64,000 nucleotides of DNA from Actinomadura sp. NAK00032 (GTDB lineage Bacteria; Actinomycetota; Actinomycetes; Streptosporangiales; Streptosporangiaceae). Within the stretch, counting starts at the first letter, position 1, and every line of letters starts with the position of its first letter. Below the pieces are notes generated by a model. It was not told the origin of the DNA, did no database searches, and saw nothing but the letters and a program-made list of their open reading frames with translations. Positions 8,298-16,845 of this stretch are shown piece after piece. The translations under genes and the position numbers were made by a program. The DNA lies in contig NZ_CP054932.1 of assembly GCF_013364275.1 (NCBI RefSeq), positions 4,030,001-4,094,000 on the forward strand, read 5' to 3'.

Positions 8298-8866
8298 CCC
8301 GCCCCGCCGCGGCCCCGTGACGGCGCGGGCATCCGGACGTCCGCCACGGACACGTTGACCGCCGCCACCCGCGAGCCCAGCATCAGGCCCGCGACCCGCG
8401 CGACATTCCCCTGCACCATCGCGGCGACGTCCTTGATCACGGTGCCGTACTCGACCGCGATGGCGACGTCGACGGTCGCCTCCTCGTCGCCCACGGCGAT
8501 GCGCGCGCCCGCCGGGGCGAGGCCGGCGACCCCGGCGACCTCCTGCGCCGCCAGCTCGGCGATCTTCGCCAGCACCGCGTCGTCGATCGTGACGCGGCCC
8601 TCCACCGCCACGGTGACGTCGGAGGGGGTGCCGTGCAGCGTCATCGGCGGCGCGGACGCGGCCCCGGGCGCCGCCGGGGCGGGCGCCGCCGGGCCGGGCG
8701 CCGCCGGGGCGGGGGCGGGCACCGCGGGGGCGGGCGGGGCCGGCAGCGGCGTGCCGGGCGGCGGAACGGTCGTCGCGCGGTCCGGCGCACCGGGGAAGAA
8801 CGGTTTGGCGCCGGGGTCCGGCCTCGACTCGCCGCCGCCGGTCTGCCGCCTGTCGAGCCCGGTCAT
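8279..8866 (-). CDS. Asp23/Gls24-family envelope stress protein
   Basis: 195 residues from ATG 8866, preceded by GGGAG five bases away; an upstream ATG at 8917 lacks a ribosome site. The N-terminal half is Pro/Ala-rich with PAP repeats (disordered). The C-terminal half (about 85-180) is an Asp23 domain: VEGRVTIDDAVLAKIAELAA, VAGVAGLAP, IAVEYGTVIKDVAAMVQGNV, VNVSVADVRMP. Family members are abundant cytoplasmic or membrane-associated proteins linked to cell-envelope stress; no enzymatic role is known. It is tail-to-tail with the preceding membrane-protein gene. Confidence 0.85.
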   Translation of the reverse strand: MTGLDRRQTGGGESRPDPGAKPFFPGAPDRATTVPPPGTPLPAPPAPAVPAPAPAAPGPAAPAPAAPGAASAPPMTLHGTPSDVTVAVEGRVTIDDAVLAKIAELAAQEVAGVAGLAPAGARIAVGDEEATVDVAIAVEYGTVIKDVAAMVQGNVARVAGLMLGSRVAAVNVSVADVRMPAPSRGRGGAGQTPRA

Positions 8867-9021
8867 GATCGCTCCCATGGTGAGGTGAGATGACCATGGT
8901 GTCGGAGTCACCGGCAAACGTCACGCGCGAACCCCTGCCCCGGAGGGCATCCCGGCTACAGCCCCGGCCGCTTCTCTCTCTATGCTGCTGGTCAGGCCGT
9001 GAACAAAAGGAGACCGCCGCC

Positions 9022-9648
9022 TTGACCGCAGAGCCGGAGGAGTCCGTGGTGCAGCAGGGGCGCGAGGACGCGCCCGGGGCCGGCGCGGGGAACGCGCGCC
9101 CGCCCCGCTTCGAGGAGGAGAGGGGCGGCGCGGGCACGCCCGACAACTTCCAGCGGCTCTGGACCCCGCACCGGATGGCCTACATCAAGGGGGAGGGCAA
9201 GCCGACCGGCGCGGGCGCGGGCGACGGCTGCCCGTTCTGCGAGATCCCGCGGATGGCCGACGACGAGGGCCTCGTCGTGGCGCGCGGCGCGTCGGTGTTC
9301 GCGGTGCTGAACCTCTACCCGTACAACTCCGGGCACCTGATGGTCGTCCCCTACCGGCACGTCGCCGACTACACGGAGCTGGAGGAGCCCGAGTACGTCG
9401 AACTGGCCACCTACACCCAGCACTCCCTCACCGCGCTGCGCAAGGCCAGCGGCGCGCAGGGCTTCAACGTCGGCATGAACCTCGGCCTCGTCGCCGGCGC
9501 CGGGATCGCGGCGCACCTGCACCAGCACGTCGTCCCGCGCTGGGGCGGCGACACCAACTTCATGCCGGTGGTCGGGCACACCCGGGTGCTGCCCCAGCTG
9601 CTGCGCGACACCCGCCAGATGCTCGCCGACGCCTGGCCGGTCCGATGA
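9022..9648 (+). CDS. HIT-family Ap4A phosphorylase/hydrolase-like protein
   Basis: 208 residues from TTG 9022, chosen because AAAGGAG (9006-9012) lies nine bases upstream and no ATG/GTG is in frame nearby. The zinc-type CPFCEIP motif and the catalytic HIT triad HLHQHVVPRW are present. It resembles mycobacterial Rv2613c, an Ap4A phosphorylase also encoded next to thrS and pgsA. Likely role: cleavage of diadenosine polyphosphates, which aminoacyl-tRNA synthetases make as by-products. The first ~45 residues are acidic and Gly/Ala-rich. The stop overlaps the next ATG by 4 bases. Confidence 0.85.
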   Translation: MTAEPEESVVQQGREDAPGAGAGNARPPRFEEERGGAGTPDNFQRLWTPHRMAYIKGEGKPTGAGAGDGCPFCEIPRMADDEGLVVARGASVFAVLNLYPYNSGHLMVVPYRHVADYTELEEPEYVELATYTQHSLTALRKASGAQGFNVGMNLGLVAGAGIAAHLHQHVVPRWGGDTNFMPVVGHTRVLPQLLRDTRQMLADAWPVR

Positions 9649-10067
9649 CGGGCGCGACGTCGAAGACCGGCGGGGTGGAGCCGCCGGTCCTGGTGTTCGA
9701 CGGCGACTGCGGGTTCTGCACCTCGTCGGCGCGGTTCCTGGAGCGGCGCGTGCCCGTGCGGGCGGCGGTCGTCGCCTGGCAGTTCGCCGACCTGGACGCG
9801 CTCGGCACCACCGCGGAGCGGGCCCAGTACGAGGTGCTGTGGGTCGACCGGGCCGGACGGGTCAGCGGCGGCGCCGAGGCCATCGGGCGGATGCTGACGG
9901 CCGCCGGCGGCCTCTGGCGGGTGCCCGGCGTGCTCCTGCGGGTGCCGCCGGTGAGCTGGCTCGCGCACGGCGTCTACCGGCTGGTCGCGAACAACCGGCA
10001 CCGGATGCCGGGCGGGACGGCGGCGTGCATGCTGCCCGCCGACCGGCGTCCCGGCGCCGGATCCTGA
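9645..10067 (+). CDS. DCC-family thiol-disulfide oxidoreductase-like protein (DUF393)
   Basis: 140 residues with the defining DGDCGFCTSSARFL motif at about 15-28 (DxxCxxC), followed by VAWQFADLDALG and the C-terminal SWLAHGVYRLVANNRHRMP typical of DUF393. Members are predicted thioredoxin-fold redox proteins; function is not established. Translationally coupled to the HIT gene through ATGA. The gene's last codons and stop are part of a bidirectional terminator hairpin. Confidence 0.85.
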   Translation: MTGATSKTGGVEPPVLVFDGDCGFCTSSARFLERRVPVRAAVVAWQFADLDALGTTAERAQYEVLWVDRAGRVSGGAEAIGRMLTAAGGLWRVPGVLLRVPPVSWLAHGVYRLVANNRHRMPGGTAACMLPADRRPGAGS

Positions 10068-10082
10068 CCCGGCGCCGGGACG
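10047..10082. terminator. Bidirectional terminator containing the DUF393 stop codon in its loop
   Basis: CGTCCCGGCGCCGG (10047-10060) pairs perfectly with CCGGCGCCGGGACG (10069-10082), a 14-bp stem. The 8-base loop carries the TGA stop (10065-10067) of the plus-strand gene. The convergent HTTM gene ends at 10090, so the hairpin serves both strands. Confidence 0.65.
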
Positions 10083-10089
10083 CCTCGCC

Positions 10090-11031
10090 TCAGGCGGCGG
10101 TCTCGGCCGCCGGCCGCGCGGCCGGCTCCCCGCCGCGCAGGCGCGCGGGCAGCAGCCCGGTCAGCCGCTCCAGCGGCAGGAACGCCGCGAGCCAGATCGC
10201 GTGCGGCAGGAAGTGGATCGTCATCAGCGCGTAGGTGACGGCGTGGAAGCCGGCGAAGAACAGCACGAGCGCGTACAGCGGCCGGCCGCGGACGAACAGC
10301 ATCACCGGGGACAGCGCCTCCGCGAGGAACATGATCCACTGGCTGGCCTTCAGCATCACCGGGTAGTCGATGAGGCTGCGGCCGAGCGGCGTCCCGCGCC
10401 GGCTCAGCGCCCACTGGACGGTCGACCCGTTCGGCCACGCCGGGAACCCGCCGATGCGCACCTTCGCCCACGCGGACAGGAAGTACGCCGCGATAACCCC
10501 GATCTGGATGAAGCGCACCGACCACGCCGACGCCTCGCAGCGCCGCGCGTCGCCGATGCCCGCGCGACCCACGCTCGGCAGCACGAACAGGGCCACGACG
10601 AGCGCCAGGTGGTCGTGGTCGACCTTGCCGTACGACATGCTGATCGTGACCCACCACAGGTACCCGCACGCGGCGACGTACCCGCTCGCGCGGGGCAGCA
10701 CCCGCCCGGTCATGGCGACGAGCCCGGCCGCGATCGTCACCACCAGCAGCGTGTACATCGACCACGGCGTGGGCGCGGGCAGGTGCAGCAGCCGGCCGAG
10801 CAGCACCGGCTGGTACAGGTCGGCGGGCAGCCGCGCGTGCGACAGCGAGCTGCCGGTCAGCAGCAGCATGTCGCACGGCAGGAACACGTAGCCGATGATC
10901 CGCAGCCACGCGATCCGGGCGCGCGGCACCGGCCCGAACCACCAGCGGTCCCACGGGTTGCGGGCCGGAGCGGGCGCGTCCGCGGCCGGACGGACCGGCC
11001 GGGGCGCCTCCGGCGTCGCCGCGGCCGTCAC
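10090..11031 (-). CDS. HTTM-domain integral membrane protein (gamma-carboxylase-like)
   Basis: 313 residues from GTG 11031, which overlaps the upstream stop as GTGA; longer upstream frames are non-coding in character. It has about seven to eight hydrophobic spans and HTTM-type features: NPWDRWWFGPVPRARIAWLR at the N-terminus, SYGKVDHDHLALV in the middle, SAWAKVRIGGFPAW and FAGFHAVTYALMTIHFLPH later. HTTM domains are shared with vitamin K-dependent gamma-carboxylase. Bacterial members are mostly uncharacterised and no carboxylase domain is present here. Co-transcribed with the small membrane-anchored protein upstream, a likely partner. Confidence 0.8.
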   Translation of the reverse strand: MTAAATPEAPRPVRPAADAPAPARNPWDRWWFGPVPRARIAWLRIIGYVFLPCDMLLLTGSSLSHARLPADLYQPVLLGRLLHLPAPTPWSMYTLLVVTIAAGLVAMTGRVLPRASGYVAACGYLWWVTISMSYGKVDHDHLALVVALFVLPSVGRAGIGDARRCEASAWSVRFIQIGVIAAYFLSAWAKVRIGGFPAWPNGSTVQWALSRRGTPLGRSLIDYPVMLKASQWIMFLAEALSPVMLFVRGRPLYALVLFFAGFHAVTYALMTIHFLPHAIWLAAFLPLERLTGLLPARLRGGEPAARPAAETAA

Positions 11032-11483
11032 CTGACGTCCCAGACGACGCGGTTCTGCCGGGCGGTCGACACGACCTTGCCGTGCTTCAACTTCTTGATC
11101 TCCTGCACGACGTAGACCCGGGTGAGCCGGGGCTGCCCGGGGTGGAGCCTGCGCTGCCCGTCGGCGATGCCCTGCAGCAGCGACGGGTCGCGGACGATCC
11201 GCGACATCTGGCCCTCGATCTCCGCGCGCTTCATGCCCGTCCCGACGGCGTCGAAGGACAGCTTCACGTGCGCGCCGGCCGCGGTGTCGGCCTCCAGCCA
11301 GTAGGAGCTGATCGTGCCGCCGTCGTTCTTCACCGAGAACGCGAACTGCGTCATCGGCCCGAGCGGGAACGCGTCGTTGCTCCCGTACGCGCTGGTGTAG
11401 AGCAGGGCGCCGACGACCACGGCGCCCGAGAGTGATCGCCAGAGCCGCGCGCGAGGCCCCAGCCGGAGGGCAGGAAGATCCAC
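11028..11483 (-). CDS. Membrane-anchored protein paired with HTTM protein, function unknown
   Basis: 151 residues. A basic N-terminus (LRLGPRARLWRS) and one hydrophobic segment (about 18-33) act as an anchor or uncleaved signal. A soluble extracytoplasmic domain of about 110 residues follows (NDAFPLGPMTQFAFSV to the end), rich in beta-strand patterns and without cysteines. Its stop overlaps the HTTM gene start (GTGA), so the two are made together and probably act together at the membrane. I do not recognise the family by name. Confidence 0.7.
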   Translation of the reverse strand: MDLPALRLGPRARLWRSLSGAVVVGALLYTSAYGSNDAFPLGPMTQFAFSVKNDGGTISSYWLEADTAAGAHVKLSFDAVGTGMKRAEIEGQMSRIVRDPSLLQGIADGQRRLHPGQPRLTRVYVVQEIKKLKHGKVVSTARQNRVVWDVR

Positions 11484-11496
11484 CCGGCAAGCCTAG

Positions 11497-11525
11497 AGCC
11501 CCGCCCGGCCGGTGCGGGCGGGGCT
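11497..11525 (-). terminator. Terminator hairpin downstream of the EF-G paralogue
   Basis: AGCCCCGCCCG (11497-11507) pairs with CGGGCGGGGCT (11515-11525), an 11-bp stem with a 7-base loop. It lies between the end of the EF-G2 gene (11563) and the start of the next minus-strand gene (11483). A second GC-rich hairpin (about 11533-11556) lies between it and the EF-G2 stop. Confidence 0.5.
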
Positions 11526-11562
11526 TTCGGCACTCGCGCGGCACCGTGCCGCCGCGCGGTCC

Positions 11563-13731
11563 CTAGCCGTCGCGGGACTCGGCGGCGACCTTGTCGGCCA
11601 GGTGCGTCGGGAGCGGCTCGTAGCGCAGGAACGCGCGGTTGAACGTCCCGGTGCCCTGCGACATCGACCGCAGGTCGATCGCGTACCGGACGATCTCCAG
11701 CTGCGGCACCTCCGCCTTGATCATGGTGCGGCCGCCGGGCACCGCCTGGGAGCCGAGCACCCGGCCGCGCCGCGAGGTGAGGTCGGACATGATCGGCCCG
11801 ACGTACTCGTCGGCGATCAGCACCTCCACCACGTCGACCGGCTCCAGCAGCAGGATCGGCACCTGGCTCGCCGCGTCCTTCAGGGCCAGCGCCCCGGCGG
11901 CCTGGAACGCCATGTCGGACGAGTCGACCGAGTGCGCCTTGCCGTCGTGCAGGGTCACCTTGACGTCGACGAGCGGGTACCCGGCGGACACCCCGCGCGC
12001 CATCTGCTGCCGGACGCCCTTCTCCACCGACGGGATGAACTGCCGCGGCACCACCCCGCCGACGATCTTGTCGACGAACTCGAAGCCCTCGCCGGACGGC
12101 AGCGGCTCCACGTCGACGTGGCAGATGCCGTACTGGCCGTGCCCGCCGCTCTGCTTGACGTGCCGGCCGAGGCCCTTGGCCGCCCCGCCGAACGTCTCCC
12201 GCAGCGGGACGCGCAGCTCCACCCGGTCGACCTCGACGCCGTACCGGGTCTTGAGCCGGTCGATCAGCACGTCGGCGTGGGCCTCGCCCATGCACCACAG
12301 CACCAGCTGCCGCGTCTCGGCGTTGTTCTCCAGGCGCAGCGTCGGATCCTCGGCGACGAGCCGGCCGAGCGCCTGGCTGAGCTTGTCGTCGTCGGCCTTG
12401 GACCTGGCGCGGATCGCCACCGGCAGCAGCGGGTCGGGCATCGACCAGGGCGCCATCAGCAGCGGCGCGCCGGGGTCGGAGAGGGTGTCGCCGGTCTCGG
12501 CGCGGCTCAGCTTCGCCACCGCGCAGATGTCGCCCGCCGAGCAGGACGCCGCGGTGCGCTGCGTCTTGCCGAGCGGGGAGGTGAGCGCGCCGACCCGCTC
12601 GTCGACGTCGTGGTCCTCGTGCCCGCGGTCGGCCATGCCGTGCCCGGACACGTGCACCGTCGTGTCGGGGCGCAGCGTCCCGGAGAACACCCGGACCAGC
12701 GAGATCCGCCCCACATACGGGTCGGACGTGGTCTTGACGACCTCGGCGACCAGCGGGCCGTCCGGGTCGCAGGCGATCTCCTTGGGCGGTCCGCCGCTCA
12801 CCGCCGTGACCGGGGGGATGCCGTGTTCGAGCGGGGACGGGAACGCCTGGGTGACGACCTCCAGCAGCTCCAGCATCCCGACGACCGGGCCGGGGTGGTC
12901 GCCGTGCGGGACCGACGTCGCGAGGACGGGGTGGAAGCTGCCCCGCGCGACCGCGGTCTCCAGGTCCCCGATGAGGGCCTTGACGTCGATGTCCTCACCG
13001 GACAGGTACCTGTCCATGAGGGTCTCGTCCTCGCTCTCCTGGATGATCCCCTCGATCAGCGACGCGCGCTGCTCGGCGATCTGCTCCAGGTACTCGGGGT
13101 CGGGCTCGCACTCGGTGCGCCGCCCGGTGGAGTAGTCGAGGCAGCGCTGCGACAGCAGCCCGATCAGGCCCTTCAGCCCGCCGTCCCCGCCGGCGGCGGG
13201 GAAGTACAGCGGGGCGACGCCCTCGCCGAAGACGTCCTGGCAGGTCAGCACGACGTCGTCGAAGTCGCCGCGCTGCTGGTCGATCTTGGTGATGACGACC
13301 GCGCGGGGCATCCGCACCGCCGCGCACTCCTCCCACAGCATCCGGGTCAGGCCGTCGATGCCGTCCACGGCCGAGATCACGAACAGCGCCGCGTCGGCGG
13401 CGCGCAGCCCGGCCCGCAGGTCGCCGACGAAGTCGGCGTACCCCGGCGTGTCGATGAGGTTGACCTTCACGTCCCCGTGCATCAGCGGGGCGAGCGCCAG
13501 GTTCACCGAGCGCTGCTGGCGCACCTCGACCTCGTCGAAGTCGCTGACCGTGGTGCCGTCCTCGACCTTGCCCGCCCGCTGCAGCGTGCCCGTCGCGGCG
13601 AGCAGCGCCTCCACGAGCGTGGTCTTGCCGGCTCCCGAATGGCCGACCAGCGCGACGTTGCGCACCCTGTCGCACCCGCCGGCCTCCGGTGCCCTGCCGG
13701 GGGCTCCCGGGTGGCCTCCCTTGTCCGCCAT
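11563..13731 (-). CDS. fusA2: Elongation factor G-like GTPase (EF-G2)
   Basis: 722 residues from ATG 13731, with GAGGAGG just upstream. GTPase motifs: G1 GHSGAGKTTLVEALL (about 31-45), G3 DTPGYADFVGDL, G4 TKID. Domains II-V of EF-G follow, including GGAAKGLGRHVKQSGGHGQYG in domain IV. It resembles the EF-G paralogue of mycobacteria (fusA2), which has GTPase activity but does not replace EF-G in translocation; its role is unsettled. The usual rpsL-rpsG-fusA-tuf context is absent, supporting the paralogue assignment. It is divergent from pgsA across 328 bp. Confidence 0.85.
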   Translation of the reverse strand: MADKGGHPGAPGRAPEAGGCDRVRNVALVGHSGAGKTTLVEALLAATGTLQRAGKVEDGTTVSDFDEVEVRQQRSVNLALAPLMHGDVKVNLIDTPGYADFVGDLRAGLRAADAALFVISAVDGIDGLTRMLWEECAAVRMPRAVVITKIDQQRGDFDDVVLTCQDVFGEGVAPLYFPAAGGDGGLKGLIGLLSQRCLDYSTGRRTECEPDPEYLEQIAEQRASLIEGIIQESEDETLMDRYLSGEDIDVKALIGDLETAVARGSFHPVLATSVPHGDHPGPVVGMLELLEVVTQAFPSPLEHGIPPVTAVSGGPPKEIACDPDGPLVAEVVKTTSDPYVGRISLVRVFSGTLRPDTTVHVSGHGMADRGHEDHDVDERVGALTSPLGKTQRTAASCSAGDICAVAKLSRAETGDTLSDPGAPLLMAPWSMPDPLLPVAIRARSKADDDKLSQALGRLVAEDPTLRLENNAETRQLVLWCMGEAHADVLIDRLKTRYGVEVDRVELRVPLRETFGGAAKGLGRHVKQSGGHGQYGICHVDVEPLPSGEGFEFVDKIVGGVVPRQFIPSVEKGVRQQMARGVSAGYPLVDVKVTLHDGKAHSVDSSDMAFQAAGALALKDAASQVPILLLEPVDVVEVLIADEYVGPIMSDLTSRRGRVLGSQAVPGGRTMIKAEVPQLEIVRYAIDLRSMSQGTGTFNRAFLRYEPLPTHLADKVAAESRDG

Positions 13732-14059
13732 GGCTACCTCCTCGGACGGGTCTCCGCGCGGAGGCCCGCGTGCGGCTTGGGCCCGGCCCGGCAGGCCCGG
13801 CCCCGACGTCCGAGTGCGGCGTCCGACCTCGTCCCATCGCGCGTGACCGACGTCACACCCGTACCACCACCCTTTCCCGTGATGGCCGGGACCACAAGGG
13901 GGGAACCGCAATCAACCGTCATCTGTCCGGGCCGCCCGGCCCCCAAACCCCGGCTTGACCGCGTCCCCTCCCAGGCCGCACTACGATGGGCCCGCTGCGG
14001 AGGCCCGCCCCCCGGCCGGAGCAGGGCCCGCACCCCGGAGACCACGAGAACGGACGGCG
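13732..14059. other. Intergenic region between EF-G2 (-) and pgsA (+)
   Basis: 328 bp that should hold both divergent promoters. Visible items: an inverted repeat GTGAC-CGAC-GTCAC at 13843-13856, and on the plus strand TTGACC (13955-13960) and TACGAT (13982-13987), which look like -35 and -10 boxes but are 21 bp apart. No open frame with convincing coding character. Confidence 0.4.
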
Positions 14060-14719
14060 ATGCTCAACAAGATCAGGCCCGCGCTGGGGCGCGTCCTCAC
14101 CCCCGTCGGGCAGGCGGTCGCGCGGACCGGAGTCTCGCCCAACGCCATCACCGTCATCGGCACGGTCGGCGTGGCCGCCGGCGCGCTCGTCCTCTTCCCG
14201 CGCGGGGAGTTCTTCTGGGGGACGATGGTCATCACCGCGTTCGTCCTGTTCGACATGCTGGACGGCGCCGTCGCCCGGGTCACCGGCAAGATCTCCAAGT
14301 TCGGCGCGTTCCTGGACTCCACCATGGACCGCGTCGCCGACGCCGCGATCTTCTCCGGGCTGATGATCGGCCTGTACCGGGACGGCCAGGAGCCGCTCGC
14401 CGGGGTCGCGCTGTACTGCCTCGTCGCCGGCGTCGTGGTGTCCTACGCCAAGGCCCGCGCCGAAGGGCTCGGCTACACCTGCAACGTGGGCATCGCCGAA
14501 CGCGCCGAGCGCCTCATCGTCGCGCTCGTCGCGGCCGGGTTCGACGGCCTCGGCGTCCCCTTCATCCTCGCCGTGGCCCTGTGGGCGCTCGCCGTGCTCA
14601 GCACCGTCACCGTCGGGCAGCGCTTCGCCGCGGTGTACGTCCAGGCGAAGGACGCCCCGGCCGCGGAGGGAGCGGAGAAGGAGAACGGCGCGGCCAGGAC
14701 GCCGGAGCCGCGGCCGTGA
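14060..14719 (+). CDS. pgsA: CDP-alcohol phosphatidyltransferase, probable phosphatidylinositol phosphate synthase
   Basis: 219 residues from ATG 14060 with about six membrane spans. The CDP-alcohol phosphotransferase signature D(x2)DG(x2)AR(x8)G(x3)D(x3)D is complete, starting FDMLDGAVARVTGK and ending FGAFLDSTMD; these acidic residues bind the catalytic divalent metals. It transfers a phosphatidyl group from CDP-diacylglycerol to an inositol phosphate in the inner membrane, giving the PI precursor of PI-mannosides. The order pgsA, acyltransferase, pimA is that of Mycobacterium tuberculosis Rv2612c-Rv2610c, which supports PI phosphate synthase over phosphatidylglycerophosphate synthase. The stop overlaps the next gene's GTG. 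Confidence 0.9.
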   Translation: MLNKIRPALGRVLTPVGQAVARTGVSPNAITVIGTVGVAAGALVLFPRGEFFWGTMVITAFVLFDMLDGAVARVTGKISKFGAFLDSTMDRVADAAIFSGLMIGLYRDGQEPLAGVALYCLVAGVVVSYAKARAEGLGYTCNVGIAERAERLIVALVAAGFDGLGVPFILAVALWALAVLSTVTVGQRFAAVYVQAKDAPAAEGAEKENGAARTPEPRP

Positions 14720-15663
14720 CCACGCCCCGCCGCCGGGACGGCGCGCCGCCCTCGCTCCGCGACGAGGTGACCGACGCCGTCTACGCGCTGGGCTGGACGG
14801 TCGTCCGCAAGATGCCCGAGAGCATCGCGCGGCTGGCCTTCACCGCGATCGCCGACCGCACCTGGCACCGGTACGGCTCCGGCGTGCGGCAGCTGGAGGC
14901 GAACCTGTGCCGCGTCCTCGGCAAGGACGCCGTCGACGACGAGGTCCGCGTCCTCAGCAAGAAGGTGCTGCGCTCCTACCTGCGCTACTGGCTGGAGGTC
15001 TTCCGGCTGCCCGAGTACGACAAGGCCCGGATCCTCGGCCGGATGCGCGTCACCGGCGAGAAGAAGATCTTCACCAACCTCGACTCCGGGCGCGGTGTGA
15101 TCCTCGCGCTGCCCCACATGGGCAACTACGAGCACGCGGGCGCGTGGCTCGTGCACTGCGGGTACCCGTTCACCACCGTCGCCGAGCGGCTGGAGCCGGC
15201 GTCGCTGTTCGACCGGTTCGTCGAGTTCCGCGAGAGCCTCGGCATGGAGGTGCTCGCGCACAAGGGCGCCTCCGCCTACGGGCGGATGGCGCAGCGGCTG
15301 CGCGCCGGGCGGCCGGTGTGCCTCGTCGTCGACCGCGACCTGACCGACAGCGGCATCGACGTCGAGTTCTTCGGCGCCACCGCCCGGATGCCGGCCGTCT
15401 CCGCCGCGCTCGCGCTCCAGACCGGCGCCGCCCTCATTCCCGTGACACTCTGGTACGAGGGGGAGTACTGGGCGGCGCGCGTCCACGAGGAGATCCCCGT
15501 CCCGGACGCGGGCGCCAGACAGGAGAAGATCCAGGCCATGACCCAGGAGCTGGCGCACGTCTTCGAGGAGGGCATCGCCGCCCACCCCGAGGACTGGCAC
15601 ATGCTGCAGAAGGTCTGGGTGGACGACCCGGCCGGCGGCCGGGGAGCGGGCGGCGGGAGATGA
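14716..15663 (+). CDS. Phosphatidylinositol mannoside acyltransferase (PatA-like)
   Basis: 315 residues from GTG 14716 (GTGA overlap with pgsA). It belongs to the LpxL/HtrB-like lysophospholipid acyltransferases. The catalytic motif is in ALPHMGNYEHAGAWL (about 133-147) and a second conserved block is CLVVDRDLTDSGIDVEFFG. The M. tuberculosis counterpart Rv2611c (PatA) adds palmitate to the mannose of PIM1/PIM2 on the cytoplasmic face. Position between pgsA and pimA fits. The C-terminus ends in a Gly/Arg-rich tail. Confidence 0.88.
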   Translation: MTTPRRRDGAPPSLRDEVTDAVYALGWTVVRKMPESIARLAFTAIADRTWHRYGSGVRQLEANLCRVLGKDAVDDEVRVLSKKVLRSYLRYWLEVFRLPEYDKARILGRMRVTGEKKIFTNLDSGRGVILALPHMGNYEHAGAWLVHCGYPFTTVAERLEPASLFDRFVEFRESLGMEVLAHKGASAYGRMAQRLRAGRPVCLVVDRDLTDSGIDVEFFGATARMPAVSAALALQTGAALIPVTLWYEGEYWAARVHEEIPVPDAGARQEKIQAMTQELAHVFEEGIAAHPEDWHMLQKVWVDDPAGGRGAGGGR

Positions 15664-15673
15664 GAGCCGGCCG

Positions 15674-16834
15674 ATGAGGATCGGAATCGTCTGCCCGTAC
15701 ACCTGGAACGTCCCGGGCGGCGTGCAGCAGCACATCGGCGACCTCGCCGAGGCGCTGCTCGGGCTCGGCCACGACGTGTCGGTGATCACACCCGCCGACG
15801 ACGACGCCGAGCTGCCGCCCTACGTCGTGTCCGCCGGGCGCGCCGTGCCCGTCCCCTACAACGGGTCCGTGGCGCGGCTGGCCTTCGGGTTCCTGTCCGC
15901 CGGGCGGGTGCGGCGGTGGATCCACGAGGGCGGGTTCGACGTGCTGCACGTGCACGAGCCCGCCGCGCCCTCCCTCGGGCTGCTCGCCTGCTGGGCCGCG
16001 GACGGGCCCATCGTCGGCACCTTCCACGCCTCCTACGAGAAGTCGCGGGCGCTGTCGGTCACCGCGCCGATCCTGCAGAGCGCGCTGGAGAAGATCACCG
16101 GCCGGATCGCGGTGTCGGAGGCGGCCCGCACCACCCTCGTCGAGCACCTCGGCGGCGACGCCGTGCTCATCCCCAACGGCGTCGCGACCGAGCGGTACGC
16201 GATGGCCGAGCCGCTGCCCGGCTGGCGCGGCCGCACCGAGGCCCCGCGCGGCGGCGACGGCGGCGCGCTCGGGTTCCTCGGCCGGATGGACGAGCCCCGC
16301 AAGGGACTGCAGGTGCTGCTGCGCGCCTTCGAGATCCTCGGCCCCCGCCGCCCCGGGCTGCGGCTGCTGCTCGCCGGGCCCGGCGACGCCGACGACGTGA
16401 TCGCCCGGGTGTCGCCCGCGCTGCGCGGCCGCGTCGCCGTGCTCGGCATGGTCAGCGAGGCCGACAAGGTCCGCGCCTACCACTCGGTGGACGTCTTCGT
16501 CGCGCCGAACCTCGGCGGCGAGAGCTTCGGCATCGTGCTCGCCGAGGCGATGTCGGCGGGCGCCCCGATCCTCGCCAGCGACATCGAGGCCTTCGACCGG
16601 GTGCTGCTCGGCGGCCGGGCCGGGGCGCTGTTCCCGGCCGGCGACCACGAGGCGCTCGCGGCGGCGGCCGGCGAGCTCCTCGACGACCCGGCGCGGCGCA
16701 AGCAGCTGTCCGCGGAGGCCCGCGCCGCCGTGCGCGCCTACGACTGGTCGGCCGTGGCGCGCGACGTGCTGCGGGTGTACGAGACCGTCACCGACGACGG
16801 CGCCGGGGTCGTCGAGTCCGGCCTCGGGCTGTAG
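15674..16834 (+). CDS. pimA: Phosphatidyl-myo-inositol mannosyltransferase PimA (GT4)
   Basis: 386 residues. The N-terminal acceptor loop CPYTWNVPGGVQQHIGDLAE near residues 7-26 is diagnostic of PimA. The catalytic-histidine region reads VLHVHEPAAPSLG. GT4 donor-site features follow: FLGRMDEPRKGL and the EX7E motif in NLGGESFGIVLAEAMSAG. It transfers mannose from GDP-mannose to the 2-position of phosphatidylinositol on the inner leaflet, the first committed step of PIM synthesis. It is the third gene of the PIM operon, 10 bases after the acyltransferase stop. Confidence 0.93.
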   Translation: MRIGIVCPYTWNVPGGVQQHIGDLAEALLGLGHDVSVITPADDDAELPPYVVSAGRAVPVPYNGSVARLAFGFLSAGRVRRWIHEGGFDVLHVHEPAAPSLGLLACWAADGPIVGTFHASYEKSRALSVTAPILQSALEKITGRIAVSEAARTTLVEHLGGDAVLIPNGVATERYAMAEPLPGWRGRTEAPRGGDGGALGFLGRMDEPRKGLQVLLRAFEILGPRRPGLRLLLAGPGDADDVIARVSPALRGRVAVLGMVSEADKVRAYHSVDVFVAPNLGGESFGIVLAEAMSAGAPILASDIEAFDRVLLGGRAGALFPAGDHEALAAAAGELLDDPARRKQLSAEARAAVRAYDWSAVARDVLRVYETVTDDGAGVVESGLGL

Positions 16835-16845
16835 GAGCGCGCCCC

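Noticed and set aside
13843..13856. GTGAC-CGAC-GTCAC inverted repeat as a regulator site
   Set aside because: A 5-bp half-site is expected by chance at this GC content, and no regulator gene is near.
13955..13987. TTGACC and TACGAT as the pgsA promoter
   Set aside because: Spacing is 21 bp, outside the usual 16-19 range; mentioned only in the intergenic entry.
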